The notes: generated by a model not told the origin, from the letters alone. Counted from the first letter of the stretch, positions 41,636 to 51,968 are shown. The stretch is DNA of 64,000 bases from an uncultured Synechococcaceae cyanobacterium (GCA_902634405.1 CACPJY010000003.1:62001-126000); one strand, 5' to 3'. Numbers and translations are program-made.

Positions 41636-41778
41636 GATAAAGTATAAATACTTCTAGATCTATAAAATTTATCTGATTATTTTCATAATTCTAGTTTTAT
41701 TATTAATTCTTTCTAATTTGATAAAAAGCATTATGTCCATACTATGGATATATTGACTTAAAAGAATTAATCTCAACA

Positions 41779-42174
41779 TTAGTCAAGGTCCTTTTTCTGG
41801 CAAAGATAATGCAAAGATGGCCGACCTGTTAGGGCTAATCTTGATCTTGCCCAAATTTCATAGATGAAATCAACAAAAGGTTTTAACAATGGCCAACCTG
41901 TCGGCTGATAGATCCATCCTACTCCAATTAACTTGTAAGCCTCTCTAAATACTGCAACACCACTCAAAATCTCGCCTGTTTTAGAAATTCCATATATTCT
42001 ACGCATAGCATCCCTATAAGTAATACCTAAGAAGTTCTCTGGTATATAGTCTTGAGAATCAATGTCCACAAAAGAAATCAAGTTCATACGATCTCGAGAT
42101 CGCAGAAAGGCAACCTCCCGTCGACAAAGAGGGCATCCGCCGTCAAAGAGTAAAGTCAGATCTGCTTGGTTCAA
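41779..42174 (-). CDS. DCC/DUF393 thiol-disulfide oxidoreductase family protein
   Basis: 'LLFDGGCPLCRREVAFLRSRD...FVDIDSQDY'. Confidence 0.9.
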   Translation of the reverse strand: MNQADLTLLFDGGCPLCRREVAFLRSRDRMNLISFVDIDSQDYIPENFLGITYRDAMRRIYGISKTGEILSGVAVFREAYKLIGVGWIYQPTGWPLLKPFVDFIYEIWARSRLALTGRPSLHYLCQKKDLD

Positions 42175-42275
42175 TGGAGCTAGAGGATTTCTAGTATTTT
42201 ATACTTTTCAACTTATCATTTACTAAAAATAATTTTTGCATTGACCCTAATAGCTTATCGGAAAGTTATTTCATG

Positions 42276-43154
42276 CTATAGCCTTGAAAGTAAATACTGT
42301 TCCCTTGCTCTTTCGCGAGAAATCTTCTGGTAAACAAGTTCTTGATTGATAAAGCTATGATCAGTTATGAAAGAACTAGAAAGTAGTTTGGAAAGCTTAG
42401 AATAAATACCACAGTACTCAAAAGACTCTTCTATTAAATGAAGGCTAGAGTGGCTATTTAAGATATTTATAGTCTCTTTACATTCATCAAACAATGACAG
42501 ATCCTCTAGAATTAAAATGGAATTATTCGTGCGTTCAAAAATATCTAAAGCAACAGATCCGTAAGTTACGATTAAATTATCGCTATCTCCCTTCTTAAAA
42601 AGACTTCTACCTACTTTATGGATGGTAAAAGGAATGTCAGAAATATTATCTGGTGTAGGCTGTCGATCCAAGCGTAAATAGAACTTGCCTCCATTATTTA
42701 CATATTTTTTGGTTATTTGAAGTGCTGATTGTGATGTGAAAGGAGTATAAATTTGGAATCCAGGAATCGAATAAAACAAGCTGATATCTTCTAAAGAATA
42801 ATGGGACAATGTATTATGGTCATAACCTATACCATGCCCTACTGTCATTAGTAGAATATTCTCGTTGGTCTGTCCAAAAAGAACCTTAAATTGCTCAATA
42901 CATCTAGTAGTGAGAAAAGGGCTCATTCCATATAAAATTGGATTTTTCCCTAAGAGTGAAGCTCCATAACAATAGTCAACCGAAAATTGTTCCGATATAC
43001 CTGGGAAAATAAATAATTCGGGATTAGTCTCTCTATATAAGTCTAGAGCCTTAGCTCCGAAATCTGGGGTCACAAATAACAACTTATTTTTAACACCGTT
43101 CTCTAAAAATGTGAGATGATCAATAACTCGATCTCGTTGCAGACTTTTATTCAT
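42276..43154 (-). CDS. transketolase C-terminal-type subunit
   Basis: 'LLFVTPDFGAKALDLYRETNPELFIFPGISEQFSVDYCYGASLLGKNPILYGMSPFLT' Pyr domain. Confidence 0.85.
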   Translation of the reverse strand: MNKSLQRDRVIDHLTFLENGVKNKLLFVTPDFGAKALDLYRETNPELFIFPGISEQFSVDYCYGASLLGKNPILYGMSPFLTTRCIEQFKVLFGQTNENILLMTVGHGIGYDHNTLSHYSLEDISLFYSIPGFQIYTPFTSQSALQITKKYVNNGGKFYLRLDRQPTPDNISDIPFTIHKVGRSLFKKGDSDNLIVTYGSVALDIFERTNNSILILEDLSLFDECKETINILNSHSSLHLIEESFEYCGIYSKLSKLLSSSFITDHSFINQELVYQKISRERAREQYLLSRL

Positions 43155-43959
43155 CCTTCAAACTAGCTAAAAGCTGAGAGATTGCATAATCAAGCTCTTC
43201 ATTAGTAGGCATTTTATTATGCCATAGATGTGATGCTTCCATAAAATCTATACCTTTACCTTTTATAGTTTTAGCATATATTGCAAACGGACCTTTATCT
43301 GTATTCTCTTTTATATATTGAAAAGATTTTTTAATATCTACATAGGAGTGACCATCAATAGATTGCGTATCAAAGCCACATGCTCTGAAAAGATCCAGTG
43401 TCTTCAAATTTGGATAGGTCATATCAAGATCACCCAGAATGCTTCTATTGTTTCCATCTATAATTACAACTATATTCTTTAATTTCTTAGCTCCTACATA
43501 TTGAGCAGCTTCCCATATAGATCCTTCTGTACATTCACCATCTCCTAAAAAAATAAAAATACTTGAATTATTTTCTTTAGTTGACTCTGACATGCCTGCC
43601 GCCACCCCCAAGCCATGCCCTAAGGATCCAGAAGGCATTAGAATGAATGGTATATCTGTATTAGGGTAAATACCAAAAGGAGAGCCTTCTTTTCCGTAGG
43701 AAATTTTGCTGAAATCCACTAAACCTCTTCTTACGAGAAAAGGGTAAACAACACTTGCCGCATGCCCTTTACTAATTATGAGATTTTTGACATTCGTATC
43801 ATGAAGGATTAATTGGTTTATATATAAATAGGAAATTATATCTATAATAGAAAAGACAGAAGGTGTTAATGCCTCTCTCGAACCATAAATAATTCTCAAG
43901 TATTCTATACGAAGTAGTGTTGTTATTCTCTGAAACTCTTTAGGAGTTATTTGTGTCAT
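43147..43959 (-). CDS. transketolase N-terminal-type subunit
   Basis: 'LIISKGHAASVVYPFL', 'GSLGHGLGVAAGMSES', 'FLGDGECTEGSIWEAAQYVGAKKLKNIVVIIDGNN' TPP-binding motifs. Confidence 0.9.
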   Translation of the reverse strand: MTQITPKEFQRITTLLRIEYLRIIYGSREALTPSVFSIIDIISYLYINQLILHDTNVKNLIISKGHAASVVYPFLVRRGLVDFSKISYGKEGSPFGIYPNTDIPFILMPSGSLGHGLGVAAGMSESTKENNSSIFIFLGDGECTEGSIWEAAQYVGAKKLKNIVVIIDGNNRSILGDLDMTYPNLKTLDLFRACGFDTQSIDGHSYVDIKKSFQYIKENTDKGPFAIYAKTIKGKGIDFMEASHLWHNKMPTNEELDYAISQLLASLKDE

Positions 43960-43989
43960 GGTTTAACTTTTAGATGCAAGAAAAGGCTT

Positions 43990-44550
43990 TTAGGAAATAC
44001 GTGGGGAAACCCAGCCAGCACTAACTATCAGTTGATAACCTATTGCTAATGCTACAACCTCTGACTTGTGATAGGTATCACAATTAGTATTTAAGATATT
44101 ACACTTGCTAGGAAGATTAAGAGATTCTTTTGCTGTTATCAAGGATGTATTCACCCCAACTGAGTCTGCATATTTGATTAACTTTAAAGTATCTTTACTC
44201 CTGCCAGAACTTGAAATCCCTATTAGCAATGTTGACTCAAACTCTAACATTTTCTCAAAAGATTTAAACCAACTAACTAGCCATTCTTCAAAACTCGAGT
44301 CATTAATATGTGATGTAGCATGTATTACAGAACCTGGGGAAAAAGTTATTTTCTCCCCTTTAGTCAATCTAGAGGTATCAACAGCAATATGATCAGCTAT
44401 TGCAAGATTTCCACCATGACCAACAAAAATAATATATTTTGCTTTTTTGTAGGAATCTAGTAACTTTGTCCAGGATTCACCACAGAATAAATCTGTCAAC
44501 AGGTCGTCTACATTACCTATCCCTAGAGAAGGGTTTTCAGTTACTCTCAA
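43990..44550 (-). CDS. SIS-domain sugar isomerase (phosphoheptose-isomerase-like)
   Basis: 'YIIFVGHGGNLAIADHIAVDTSRL', 'TLLIGISSSGRSKDTLKLIKYADSVGVNTSLITAKE'. Confidence 0.85.
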   Translation of the reverse strand: MRVTENPSLGIGNVDDLLTDLFCGESWTKLLDSYKKAKYIIFVGHGGNLAIADHIAVDTSRLTKGEKITFSPGSVIHATSHINDSSFEEWLVSWFKSFEKMLEFESTLLIGISSSGRSKDTLKLIKYADSVGVNTSLITAKESLNLPSKCNILNTNCDTYHKSEVVALAIGYQLIVSAGWVSPRIS

Positions 44551-44717
44551 GTCTAGCTAAGCATTTATTTGATCCTAGCATGTGAGATTAACCTCGCTAT
44601 AAAATCACCTTATTTAGGGAATTAGGCAGAACATTAGGAATTTCCTTTTGAAGTAAAGGGTATTGAAAAATGATATAAGTTAATAGTTAATGTCACTTAT
44701 ATAGAAATTTCGGTAAA

Positions 44718-44745
44718 AAAAAAGCCCCGAGAGTCTCGAGGCTTG
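44718..44745 (-). terminator. hairpin terminator for pcb
   Basis: aaaaaagccccgagagtctcgaggctt. Confidence 0.8.
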
Positions 44746-44769
44746 GATTAGTTTTAAACAAAGCTATTT

Positions 44770-45813
44770 TCAAGTAGAGGCGAAATTAAGTTTTGCACCT
44801 ATATCCTTGAAATTAAATCCCATAGATCTCAATGCATGCCAGAGATGACCCTGAAGTGCAAAGAATCCAACTATGTAGTGGAAATTAGCTAAGTAACAAC
44901 GTCCAGAAAACTGTGAGAAGCCTACAAGGTTGTTGTAATCAGCTGTGTCTTGAAAAGCTGGAGCAACTAAGAAAACCTGCTTAAGAGGTTCTCCATAAAA
45001 CTCGACTGGATAAACAGTTGTATTGGTTGCGCACCAAAAAGCAGCAACTATTGCCATGAAACCAATTCCAGCTAGAGAGAAAGAAAGAATTGATTCTGCT
45101 GAAAGCAAACCAGAACCTTTGAATTTGGTGTATTCACCAAGTTGCCTAGTCGCAATATGGAATGCCCCACCTGTTATTTCCAAGAAGGCCAAAAATGCAT
45201 GTCCTCCCATCACATCTTCAAGGCTGTCAATTGTAAGGAAATCAGTCTGATGGCCCCAAATCTGACTTAAATCAAGGTTGTAATTCACCTGACGAATTGC
45301 CCCTATAGCCGGGTCATAAATGCCATGGACTCTTGCCCATTCGACAAACCAAACGCAAGCAACTCCAAAAAAGATCAAATGGTGGCCAAGGATAAATGTC
45401 TGATTATCTGGGTCCCCCCAGTCGAGCTTGAATTTTTGAGCCTGTATAACCTCACTTTTTTGCATGTCATCAGGGAAATAGATTGCATGCATCAATCCTC
45501 CCGCTCCATAAACCATCGAAAGGATGAGGTGAACGATTGCGATTGTCACAACCCCTGCCCCAGTCCAAACGCCTGTCTCATCAAAGCCAAGACCAATTGA
45601 AGCCAAATGTGGAAGGCTTACAAAACCTTGGGCACCCATTGGAACAGATGGGTCAAAACGAGATAGCTCAAAAAGAGTGTTGGCACCAGCCGCAAATGAG
45701 ATCAGTCCTGTATGCGCAGCATGCGAGGCAATAAAACGACCTGAGCGGTTGGTGACCATTGAATTACCAGTCCACCAACCATAGGTGACACTTGGATTTC
45801 CATAGGTCTGCAT
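44770..45813 (-). CDS. pcb: divinyl-chlorophyll a/b-binding antenna protein Pcb (copy 4)
   Basis: 347 aa, 'MQTYGNPSVTYGWWTGNSMVTNRSGRFIASHAAHTG'. Confidence 0.95.
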   Translation of the reverse strand: MQTYGNPSVTYGWWTGNSMVTNRSGRFIASHAAHTGLISFAAGANTLFELSRFDPSVPMGAQGFVSLPHLASIGLGFDETGVWTGAGVVTIAIVHLILSMVYGAGGLMHAIYFPDDMQKSEVIQAQKFKLDWGDPDNQTFILGHHLIFFGVACVWFVEWARVHGIYDPAIGAIRQVNYNLDLSQIWGHQTDFLTIDSLEDVMGGHAFLAFLEITGGAFHIATRQLGEYTKFKGSGLLSAESILSFSLAGIGFMAIVAAFWCATNTTVYPVEFYGEPLKQVFLVAPAFQDTADYNNLVGFSQFSGRCYLANFHYIVGFFALQGHLWHALRSMGFNFKDIGAKLNFAST

Positions 45814-46284
45814 AAAGAATTAATCCATCACTACGACTGAACATTACAAGCAGTTCAATTAAATTTCTCGTAATGATCGTAATAATTAAAAGTATTGATT
45901 CCTTTAGGATTAAAGAAAGCGTTGAAAAACTGCTCAGATATTCTGAAATTCCAACCTGTCAAAGGGGTTTTTACAGTGGTGAATGAACTTTATTTTTATT
46001 GGTATTAAGGGTTCAGCATGAAGGAATGGCAGAGTGTGATGGCAATAATTTTAGAGAACACTCTCACTTACGAAAGATGAAGTGGTCTTAGGAAAATGAA
46101 ATTCAAACTTACCTTCAGAACGCAAAGAGGCCACCAACGAAATGTGATTACTAAATTTCAGGGTCAATTGATACGAGTGATCTACCACACTTTAGGTAGT
46201 TTTACCGATTGAGAGTTTCAATGGACCTAGGTGTAAGAGAATAGGAAGGTTGAGAAACTTAGTAAGCAAGTGTGAAATTTAAAT

Positions 46285-46473
46285 TTAGATAGGCTTTTGT
46301 GAGGCTTTGGGTGGCTCACTACCAAAATGAACCTCTACACACTCCGTGATGCATTCAATATCCTCGCCCTCAAGCCCGTAACAAGAAGTTATGCACTGAT
46401 AATAAGAATCAAATGCATCTGAATTGGCCAGTTTTTCCAGGCCATCTTGTGATTTCTTCTTCATTTTACCCAT
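46285..46473 (-). CDS. small twin-CX3C protein
   Basis: 'YYQCITSCYGLEGEDIECITECVEVHFG'. Confidence 0.7.
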   Translation of the reverse strand: MGKMKKKSQDGLEKLANSDAFDSYYQCITSCYGLEGEDIECITECVEVHFGSEPPKASQKPI

Positions 46474-46771
46474 TCAACTCACAAAATATTATTTAGCATA
46501 CATCTCAACAATAGGGAGAAGTAAATCAATAAATGTAAAGCTAAATAAGCAATATCTACTAGGTAATTTATCTACTCAAGTGAAATTAATATTCGTGATC
46601 TACGCGAATGATTTAATGGCACATACCTTCGGTTAAGAAACCTGCTAACTCTTAACTATAAAAATCTTGAGTTGTTTGATATTAAATAATCGATGAATCA
46701 ATCTTAGAAAAGATCAATCTGCTAATTACCTATAGTAATTAATAAAAAAGCTGAAGAAATGTCAACTCAAG

Positions 46772-47038
46772 TCAAAATGCATTAAATTTGCCTGTTCCAC
46801 TATCGCGATGGTTATCCGGCAAGAACGGGAAAATCTCTTTAGGTCCTAAAAGAGCATCAATGTCCTGGGTCTCACTCTGAATATCTTGTGATAGTTGATG
46901 GCCAGAATCAGGTAGACCGGCTGCAGGCATTTCAGGCACTAAGAGGTCTTCTAAAGGAATTTCATCCGCACAAACCGCATTTACAAGCAATATCAAAGGA
47001 AGCAAGAAGGAGAAGATGAGACGCGTCAACGAAGGCAT
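46772..47038 (-). CDS. secreted small hypothetical protein
   Basis: Signal peptide ending '..LILLVNAVCADE', C-terminus 'LLGPKEIFPFLPDNHRDSGTGKFNAF'. Confidence 0.75.
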   Translation of the reverse strand: MPSLTRLIFSFLLPLILLVNAVCADEIPLEDLLVPEMPAAGLPDSGHQLSQDIQSETQDIDALLGPKEIFPFLPDNHRDSGTGKFNAF

Positions 47039-47247
47039 GAAGAAACTTGCAGGGTTGATGATATCTTATTAAAGATGTCATCAGAAAAAGCATGAAGTGA
47101 TAACTGAGATTTGAAAATAGGTACTTGAGAAATACAATTGATATTTACACTATATTGAAAATATTTAGTTTAATAAAAATAAAACAGATCTATGACTTGA
47201 AAAATGGGCAGTAAATTAACGGTAAGAACAAAAAGTCGGAGATTAAC

Positions 47248-48429
47248 CTAAGCTTTTATAGTTTCACTGAAGAGTTTTAAATAGAGCTCAATTCGCTTTT
47301 GAAGTAGTGATTGGTTAATTGGATAATTTAAAAGCTTTCTAGCAAAGGGATTCTTAGCAGATATTCTAAACAACGGATTGTTATAACAGGAGGAAAATAA
47401 AAATAAATTCCTTAAGGAGAATAATGAAGTCAAAGGAGGCATAGAAGTTTTATAAATACTTGTATAGAATTTCTCAGTAATATCTTTGGAAAAAAAAGAT
47501 CCTGAACGAGAAATAGCAAGATATGTAAGAAGAGTAAATAGAGACTCCTCTAGAAAGCTAGAAGTGTATTTTGTACCTTTAATTTGAACTAGTCTAGAAA
47601 AGGATCTGACTGAATTCTTAAAGAGATCGTATTCATCACTTGAATGTAAAAGACCAATTATCGCTCCTCTATTCTCAATAGTACCTTCTAATGATAATTG
47701 GTTAGTAATGCCATCTATACGGTCATGATTACTGCGAATCGACATTCGATGATGAGGAATAAATTTAGATTTACCAGCAATGCTGATGAGTGTCATCCAA
47801 GAGATCTCTTCGGACAACCACCATAATGAATTATCTATATCAACAGAAAATGGATGTGTTCCATAGATCTTACGGTATTCCTTGACGAGAGAATCGCATG
47901 AATCTTTTGAAACTACTCCGAAATAAAGAAGTGAGCTAAGGCAAAAATATTCAAAAATACGATCCATTGGATCGTCAGAGTTTGGGTGATCGGACCAGTA
48001 TTTGTTGAAGTCGACGTCTGGTTTAGAGCCTGTAAAGTTTATTTTGACTTCATTCGAATGGACTGCAGAATAATCAGTATTTGAACTTAGAAAATTCGTT
48101 GCATAATCAAAAAAGTCATGAACGAGTGATACATCATCATCACAAGCAATGGTAAAGTATTTCTCTTCAACAAGCTCTATTGTATTGATTGTAGAAAGAT
48201 TAACTCTGGCACCTCTATTATGTAGATTAGAAGTAGGACTTATGTAATGATATAGCTTTAATTTAGAGTTGTAATCTCTAACAATTTTCACATTTTGATC
48301 TAAAGATTGTCCTTGAGAATCGTCAGCTATATAAATAGTACCTTTATAGTTAGTAAAGAAATAAAAATCTAGGCAATTTTTCAGAAGTTTGTGCCTATTT
48401 CGAGTTCGAATTATCAAAGCATGATCCAT
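47248..48429 (-). CDS. glycosyltransferase family 2-like protein
   Basis: 'HALIIRTRNRHKLLKNCLDFYFFTNYKGTIYIADDSQGQS...YFTIACDDDVSL'. Confidence 0.8.
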   Translation of the reverse strand: MDHALIIRTRNRHKLLKNCLDFYFFTNYKGTIYIADDSQGQSLDQNVKIVRDYNSKLKLYHYISPTSNLHNRGARVNLSTINTIELVEEKYFTIACDDDVSLVHDFFDYATNFLSSNTDYSAVHSNEVKINFTGSKPDVDFNKYWSDHPNSDDPMDRIFEYFCLSSLLYFGVVSKDSCDSLVKEYRKIYGTHPFSVDIDNSLWWLSEEISWMTLISIAGKSKFIPHHRMSIRSNHDRIDGITNQLSLEGTIENRGAIIGLLHSSDEYDLFKNSVRSFSRLVQIKGTKYTSSFLEESLFTLLTYLAISRSGSFFSKDITEKFYTSIYKTSMPPLTSLFSLRNLFLFSSCYNNPLFRISAKNPFARKLLNYPINQSLLQKRIELYLKLFSETIKA

Positions 48430-48634
48430 GTTTTAATGACTAGATTAATTATGAGTAAGAAATTTAATTATACACAATACAGATCATTTATGAATATCTT
48501 GCAAGGACTTAACCTGAAAGGGTTAAATTTAACACTCGAATTATTCATAAGCTTGATTTTGCTGAGTTTGGGATGTAGCGTAAAATATAGGATAAATGAG
48601 TCATAGTAAACTCCTGACCCAAAACAAAATTGAC

Positions 48635-50200
48635 ATGAATACTGAAAGGATTGATTGCGTATTTGTAAATGCTTCGAGCAACTCAGTAGCATTTCAAGAA
48701 TTAGCAAATAATTACTCAGCGGTTGAGACTCCTACTTGGGCGCTGCTATTAGCCGATTCAGCGAGATCCAAAGGTTTCAAAGTTAAGATAATTGATGCAG
48801 AAGCAGAAAGACTAACTGATTCAGAGGTGAGTTCCAGGTTACAAGATTTAAACCCTAGCCTTATTGTTTTAGTTGTTTACGGTGGTTCTCCTAATGCCGG
48901 CACTACATGCATGATTGGAGCCAGCAGAACTGCTAAGGAACTAGCGAAACACTTTTCTAATATTGCCTTTGTAGGATCACATGTAAGTGCATTACCAAAA
49001 GAAGTTCTTGCTGCAAACTATGTTGATATAGTATTTACAAATGAAGGTGTGTATGCTCTACATAACCTACTTTCATTGATTAGGCTAAAACCAAATGAAT
49101 GGAAAGATGAATTAGCTATGATCAAGGGCATAGGGTATAAAGATAAGAATAAGAATATAATTTTAAATGATCCCGAAAAGATAGTCCCGCAAGATCGAAT
49201 GGACATTGACCTACCCGGCTATGCTTGGGATTTACTACCTTTTAAGAAAAGGCCTCTCGACCTATATAGATCTCACTACTGGCATTCCAATTTTAACGAT
49301 CAGGAAAGAACACCTTTTGCTGCAATTTATACTTCATTAGGCTGCGTTTACGGATGTGGCTTCTGTATGATTAATATTTTAAATAGAACAGACAATAATG
49401 ATGGTATAAGTTCATCAGATTCAAGAATAATGAGATTTTGGTCTAAGCAATGGATCTCGAAAGAACTGGAAAAATTGGCAGGTTATAAAGTAAAAACTCT
49501 AAAATTTTCAGATGAAATGTTTTATTATAATGAGAAGCACTACATCCCAATATTAGAAGCTCTAGAAAAACAGAATCATGAGTTTAATATTTGGTGCTAT
49601 GCAAGAGTAGATACTGTAAGGCCTAAACATTTGGCAAGGTTTAAGAACGCAGGTATAAATTGGCTTTGTCTTGGGATTGAGTCAGGAAATCGTTTAGTGA
49701 GGAGAGAGGTAAGCAAGGGTTCATTTAAGGATGTAAAAGTAGAAAGCGTAGTTGAAGAAATTCAAAGGAATGGTTTATTTGTACTGGGAAACTATATTTT
49801 TGGTTTACCTGAAGATGACATGCAAACAATGCAAGACACTCTGAGCATGGCGCTCGAAATGCCTACAGAACATGCGAATTTTTATACTTGTGTAGCGTTG
49901 CCAGGATCACCTCTATACGTAGAGGCTTTAGCTCAAGGCAAACCTTTGCCTAATCATGATGAATATGAAAAATTTGCATTCTTAAGTTATGAACATATAC
50001 CATTAGCGTCTGCTTACTGCTCTCAAGTAGAAATACTAGAGTTCAGAGATAGAGCTTGGAATAAATATTTTACAAATAAAAGATATCTAAATTTTGTAGA
50101 AGAAAGATTGGGTAAAATAGCTAAGGAAAACGTAATAAAAATGTCCAAAATCAAACTCAAGAGGAGAATTATTGATGAGTCGTCTTCAGAAAACAATTAA
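48635..50200 (+). CDS. B12-binding-domain radical SAM protein
   Basis: N-terminal B12-like region and 'YTSLGCVYGCGFCMINI' CxxxCxxC cluster motif; start set to MNTERIDCVFVN. Confidence 0.9.
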   Translation: MNTERIDCVFVNASSNSVAFQELANNYSAVETPTWALLLADSARSKGFKVKIIDAEAERLTDSEVSSRLQDLNPSLIVLVVYGGSPNAGTTCMIGASRTAKELAKHFSNIAFVGSHVSALPKEVLAANYVDIVFTNEGVYALHNLLSLIRLKPNEWKDELAMIKGIGYKDKNKNIILNDPEKIVPQDRMDIDLPGYAWDLLPFKKRPLDLYRSHYWHSNFNDQERTPFAAIYTSLGCVYGCGFCMINILNRTDNNDGISSSDSRIMRFWSKQWISKELEKLAGYKVKTLKFSDEMFYYNEKHYIPILEALEKQNHEFNIWCYARVDTVRPKHLARFKNAGINWLCLGIESGNRLVRREVSKGSFKDVKVESVVEEIQRNGLFVLGNYIFGLPEDDMQTMQDTLSMALEMPTEHANFYTCVALPGSPLYVEALAQGKPLPNHDEYEKFAFLSYEHIPLASAYCSQVEILEFRDRAWNKYFTNKRYLNFVEERLGKIAKENVIKMSKIKLKRRIIDESSSENN

Positions 50201-50276
50201 TAATTGTACATCATTATAGAATAAAATTATATAGTATAGAATTTTATTCTATAATGAATACATTGAAGTTGTAAAG

Positions 50277-51092
50277 ATGAATCCAAATGAGCAAAAAGCT
50301 TGTGAGCAATCGGTTAGAAATTACTATGAAGAGCCTGTTCAAACATGGAGGATAAATAGCGAAGTGAATATTCCCTATATTGAGAAGCTAAGAGAAATAA
50401 TAGGAAATCAGATAAAAAATAAGTTTAATATCCTAGAGGAAGTAAGTCTTGAAAAAATTTATAAATTTATAGATCCTTCGAAATTAACGAATGACAATCA
50501 TGGAATTACAGCAATCACACAAGAACTTTATGAAGCTGGTGAGGAGTTCTTCTTTTACTATAAAAAGTTAACCAAGCATATTCTTGCTATTTTCGGGGAC
50601 AATTATGTAATCCAAAGGCAACCAACTATACGAGCACATTTCGAGCCCTTTTCTAAATATGGCTTTTACCCATCTTGGCATTCTGACTTATTATTAGGTC
50701 ATCCTCCAGGAACAATTAACCTCTGGATGCCTTTTACTAGGCCAGACCCTATCAATTCTCATGGGTTTAGTCTAACTAGTCATTCAACAAGTCAGCATAC
50801 ATTTAAAAGATATTGCTTTGATTCACCATATGATGGAGTCAAGTTAATATCAAAAGCCGAGCAATTAAATCAACAACAAATTCCAGTTAAAATAGAACCT
50901 GGCAAAGCGCTTATTTTTGACAGTAGGACAATACATTCAGGCCTCCCCTCTGACAGACATTTACGTGTTTCAATGGATATCAGGGTTATTAATAGAAGGT
51001 ATTTGAGTCCTCCTAACCCTCTATATCGATCTGGTAGGAAGCGAGTACCATTCAGCGAGGGTTATTTCTATATAAATTACAAAGATAATTAA
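50277..51092 (+). CDS. Fe(II)/2-oxoglutarate-dependent oxygenase (PhyH-like)
   Basis: 'YPSWHSDLLLGHPPGTINLWMPFT' (HxD) and 'PGKALIFDSRTIHSGLPSDRHLRVSMDIRVI' (distal H and R). Confidence 0.75.
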   Translation: MNPNEQKACEQSVRNYYEEPVQTWRINSEVNIPYIEKLREIIGNQIKNKFNILEEVSLEKIYKFIDPSKLTNDNHGITAITQELYEAGEEFFFYYKKLTKHILAIFGDNYVIQRQPTIRAHFEPFSKYGFYPSWHSDLLLGHPPGTINLWMPFTRPDPINSHGFSLTSHSTSQHTFKRYCFDSPYDGVKLISKAEQLNQQQIPVKIEPGKALIFDSRTIHSGLPSDRHLRVSMDIRVINRRYLSPPNPLYRSGRKRVPFSEGYFYINYKDN

Positions 51093-51311
51093 ATAGTGGG
51101 ATACTGATTAGTAAACTTAATTGATAAAGTTACTATTTGTCTCTATGCCTTATTCTTTAAAGAACAGAGACCTGATTAGCATATATGCACACAAAACTCT
51201 TCATATTTATCAATCCGCTTTAAATCTAAAGTTTAAGTACTAAAAGCTGAAGGCCAATTAGCAAACAATTAGGAAAATTGCTATATTATATGGGGAAAAG
51301 GATGCTTAGTC

Positions 51312-51527
51312 TTGAAGAAATCTACGACCTTGCTAATTGTATTTTCAACAACCTTTATAATTGGTTGTTCAACTAACTCTCAGGAAAAAGGCACTCCAGC
51401 CCTGTTTGAGACTAGAGAAGAAGCTGAAAAAGTAGCTCCAAGTTTCAACTGCAATGGAGCACACAAAATGGGAGATTTATGGATGCCCTGTGAAAAACAT
51501 CTCAATCACCATCACAAACATCACTAA
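51312..51527 (+). CDS. DUF3721-domain small lipoprotein
   Basis: Lipobox-like 'FIIGCSTNS'; 'FETREEAEKVAPSFNCNGAHKMGDLWMPCEKHLNHHHKHH'. Confidence 0.8.
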   Translation: MKKSTTLLIVFSTTFIIGCSTNSQEKGTPALFETREEAEKVAPSFNCNGAHKMGDLWMPCEKHLNHHHKHH

Positions 51528-51530
51528 TAA

Positions 51531-51968
51531 ATGACTAGTCTTCAAAACCAGAATGAACCACAAGATCATGGACATTGTGGAAGTAAGCCTAAAAAAATTG
51601 CCATAGGAATAGCCCCCCTTGGACTTATCTCTATTGGCATTGTTCCTATGGGTATCATTACTATTGGAATCGTACCTATGGGAGTTGTATCTCTTGGGGT
51701 AGTAGCTATGGGAGTCGTTAATGCTTCAATTGTTGGAATGGGAATATTCTCTGCTGGCATGACAACTATGGGGGTAAAAGTCTGGAGCCCTGGAGGACCA
51801 GTCATTGAGCAAAAAACTAATACTAAGAAGAATTCTTCTCCTAATAATTTATATGCATATCCCTCTAGATCTGAAGCAGAAACTCAAGCTGATAAATTAG
51901 GCTGTCTAGGTGTTCATAAAATGGGAAGTTTATGGATGCCGTGCTCAACACATGGTTCGACTAAGTGA
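51531..51968 (+). CDS. GIVPMG-repeat protein with C-terminal DUF3721
   Basis: Repeats 'PLGLISIGIVPMGIITIGIVPMGVVSLGVVAMGVV', C-term 'YPSRSEAETQADKLGCLGVHKMGSLWMPCSTH'. Confidence 0.8.
   Translation: MTSLQNQNEPQDHGHCGSKPKKIAIGIAPLGLISIGIVPMGIITIGIVPMGVVSLGVVAMGVVNASIVGMGIFSAGMTTMGVKVWSPGGPVIEQKTNTKKNSSPNNLYAYPSRSEAETQADKLGCLGVHKMGSLWMPCSTHGSTK

Noticed and set aside
45023-45734. Plus-strand ORFs 45023..45250, 45325..45600, 45537..45734
   Set aside because: Antisense shadows of pcb copy 4
51566-51805. Minus-strand repeat ORF 'TPIGTIPIVMIPIGTMP'
   Set aside because: Mirror of the GIVPMG repeat on the plus strand
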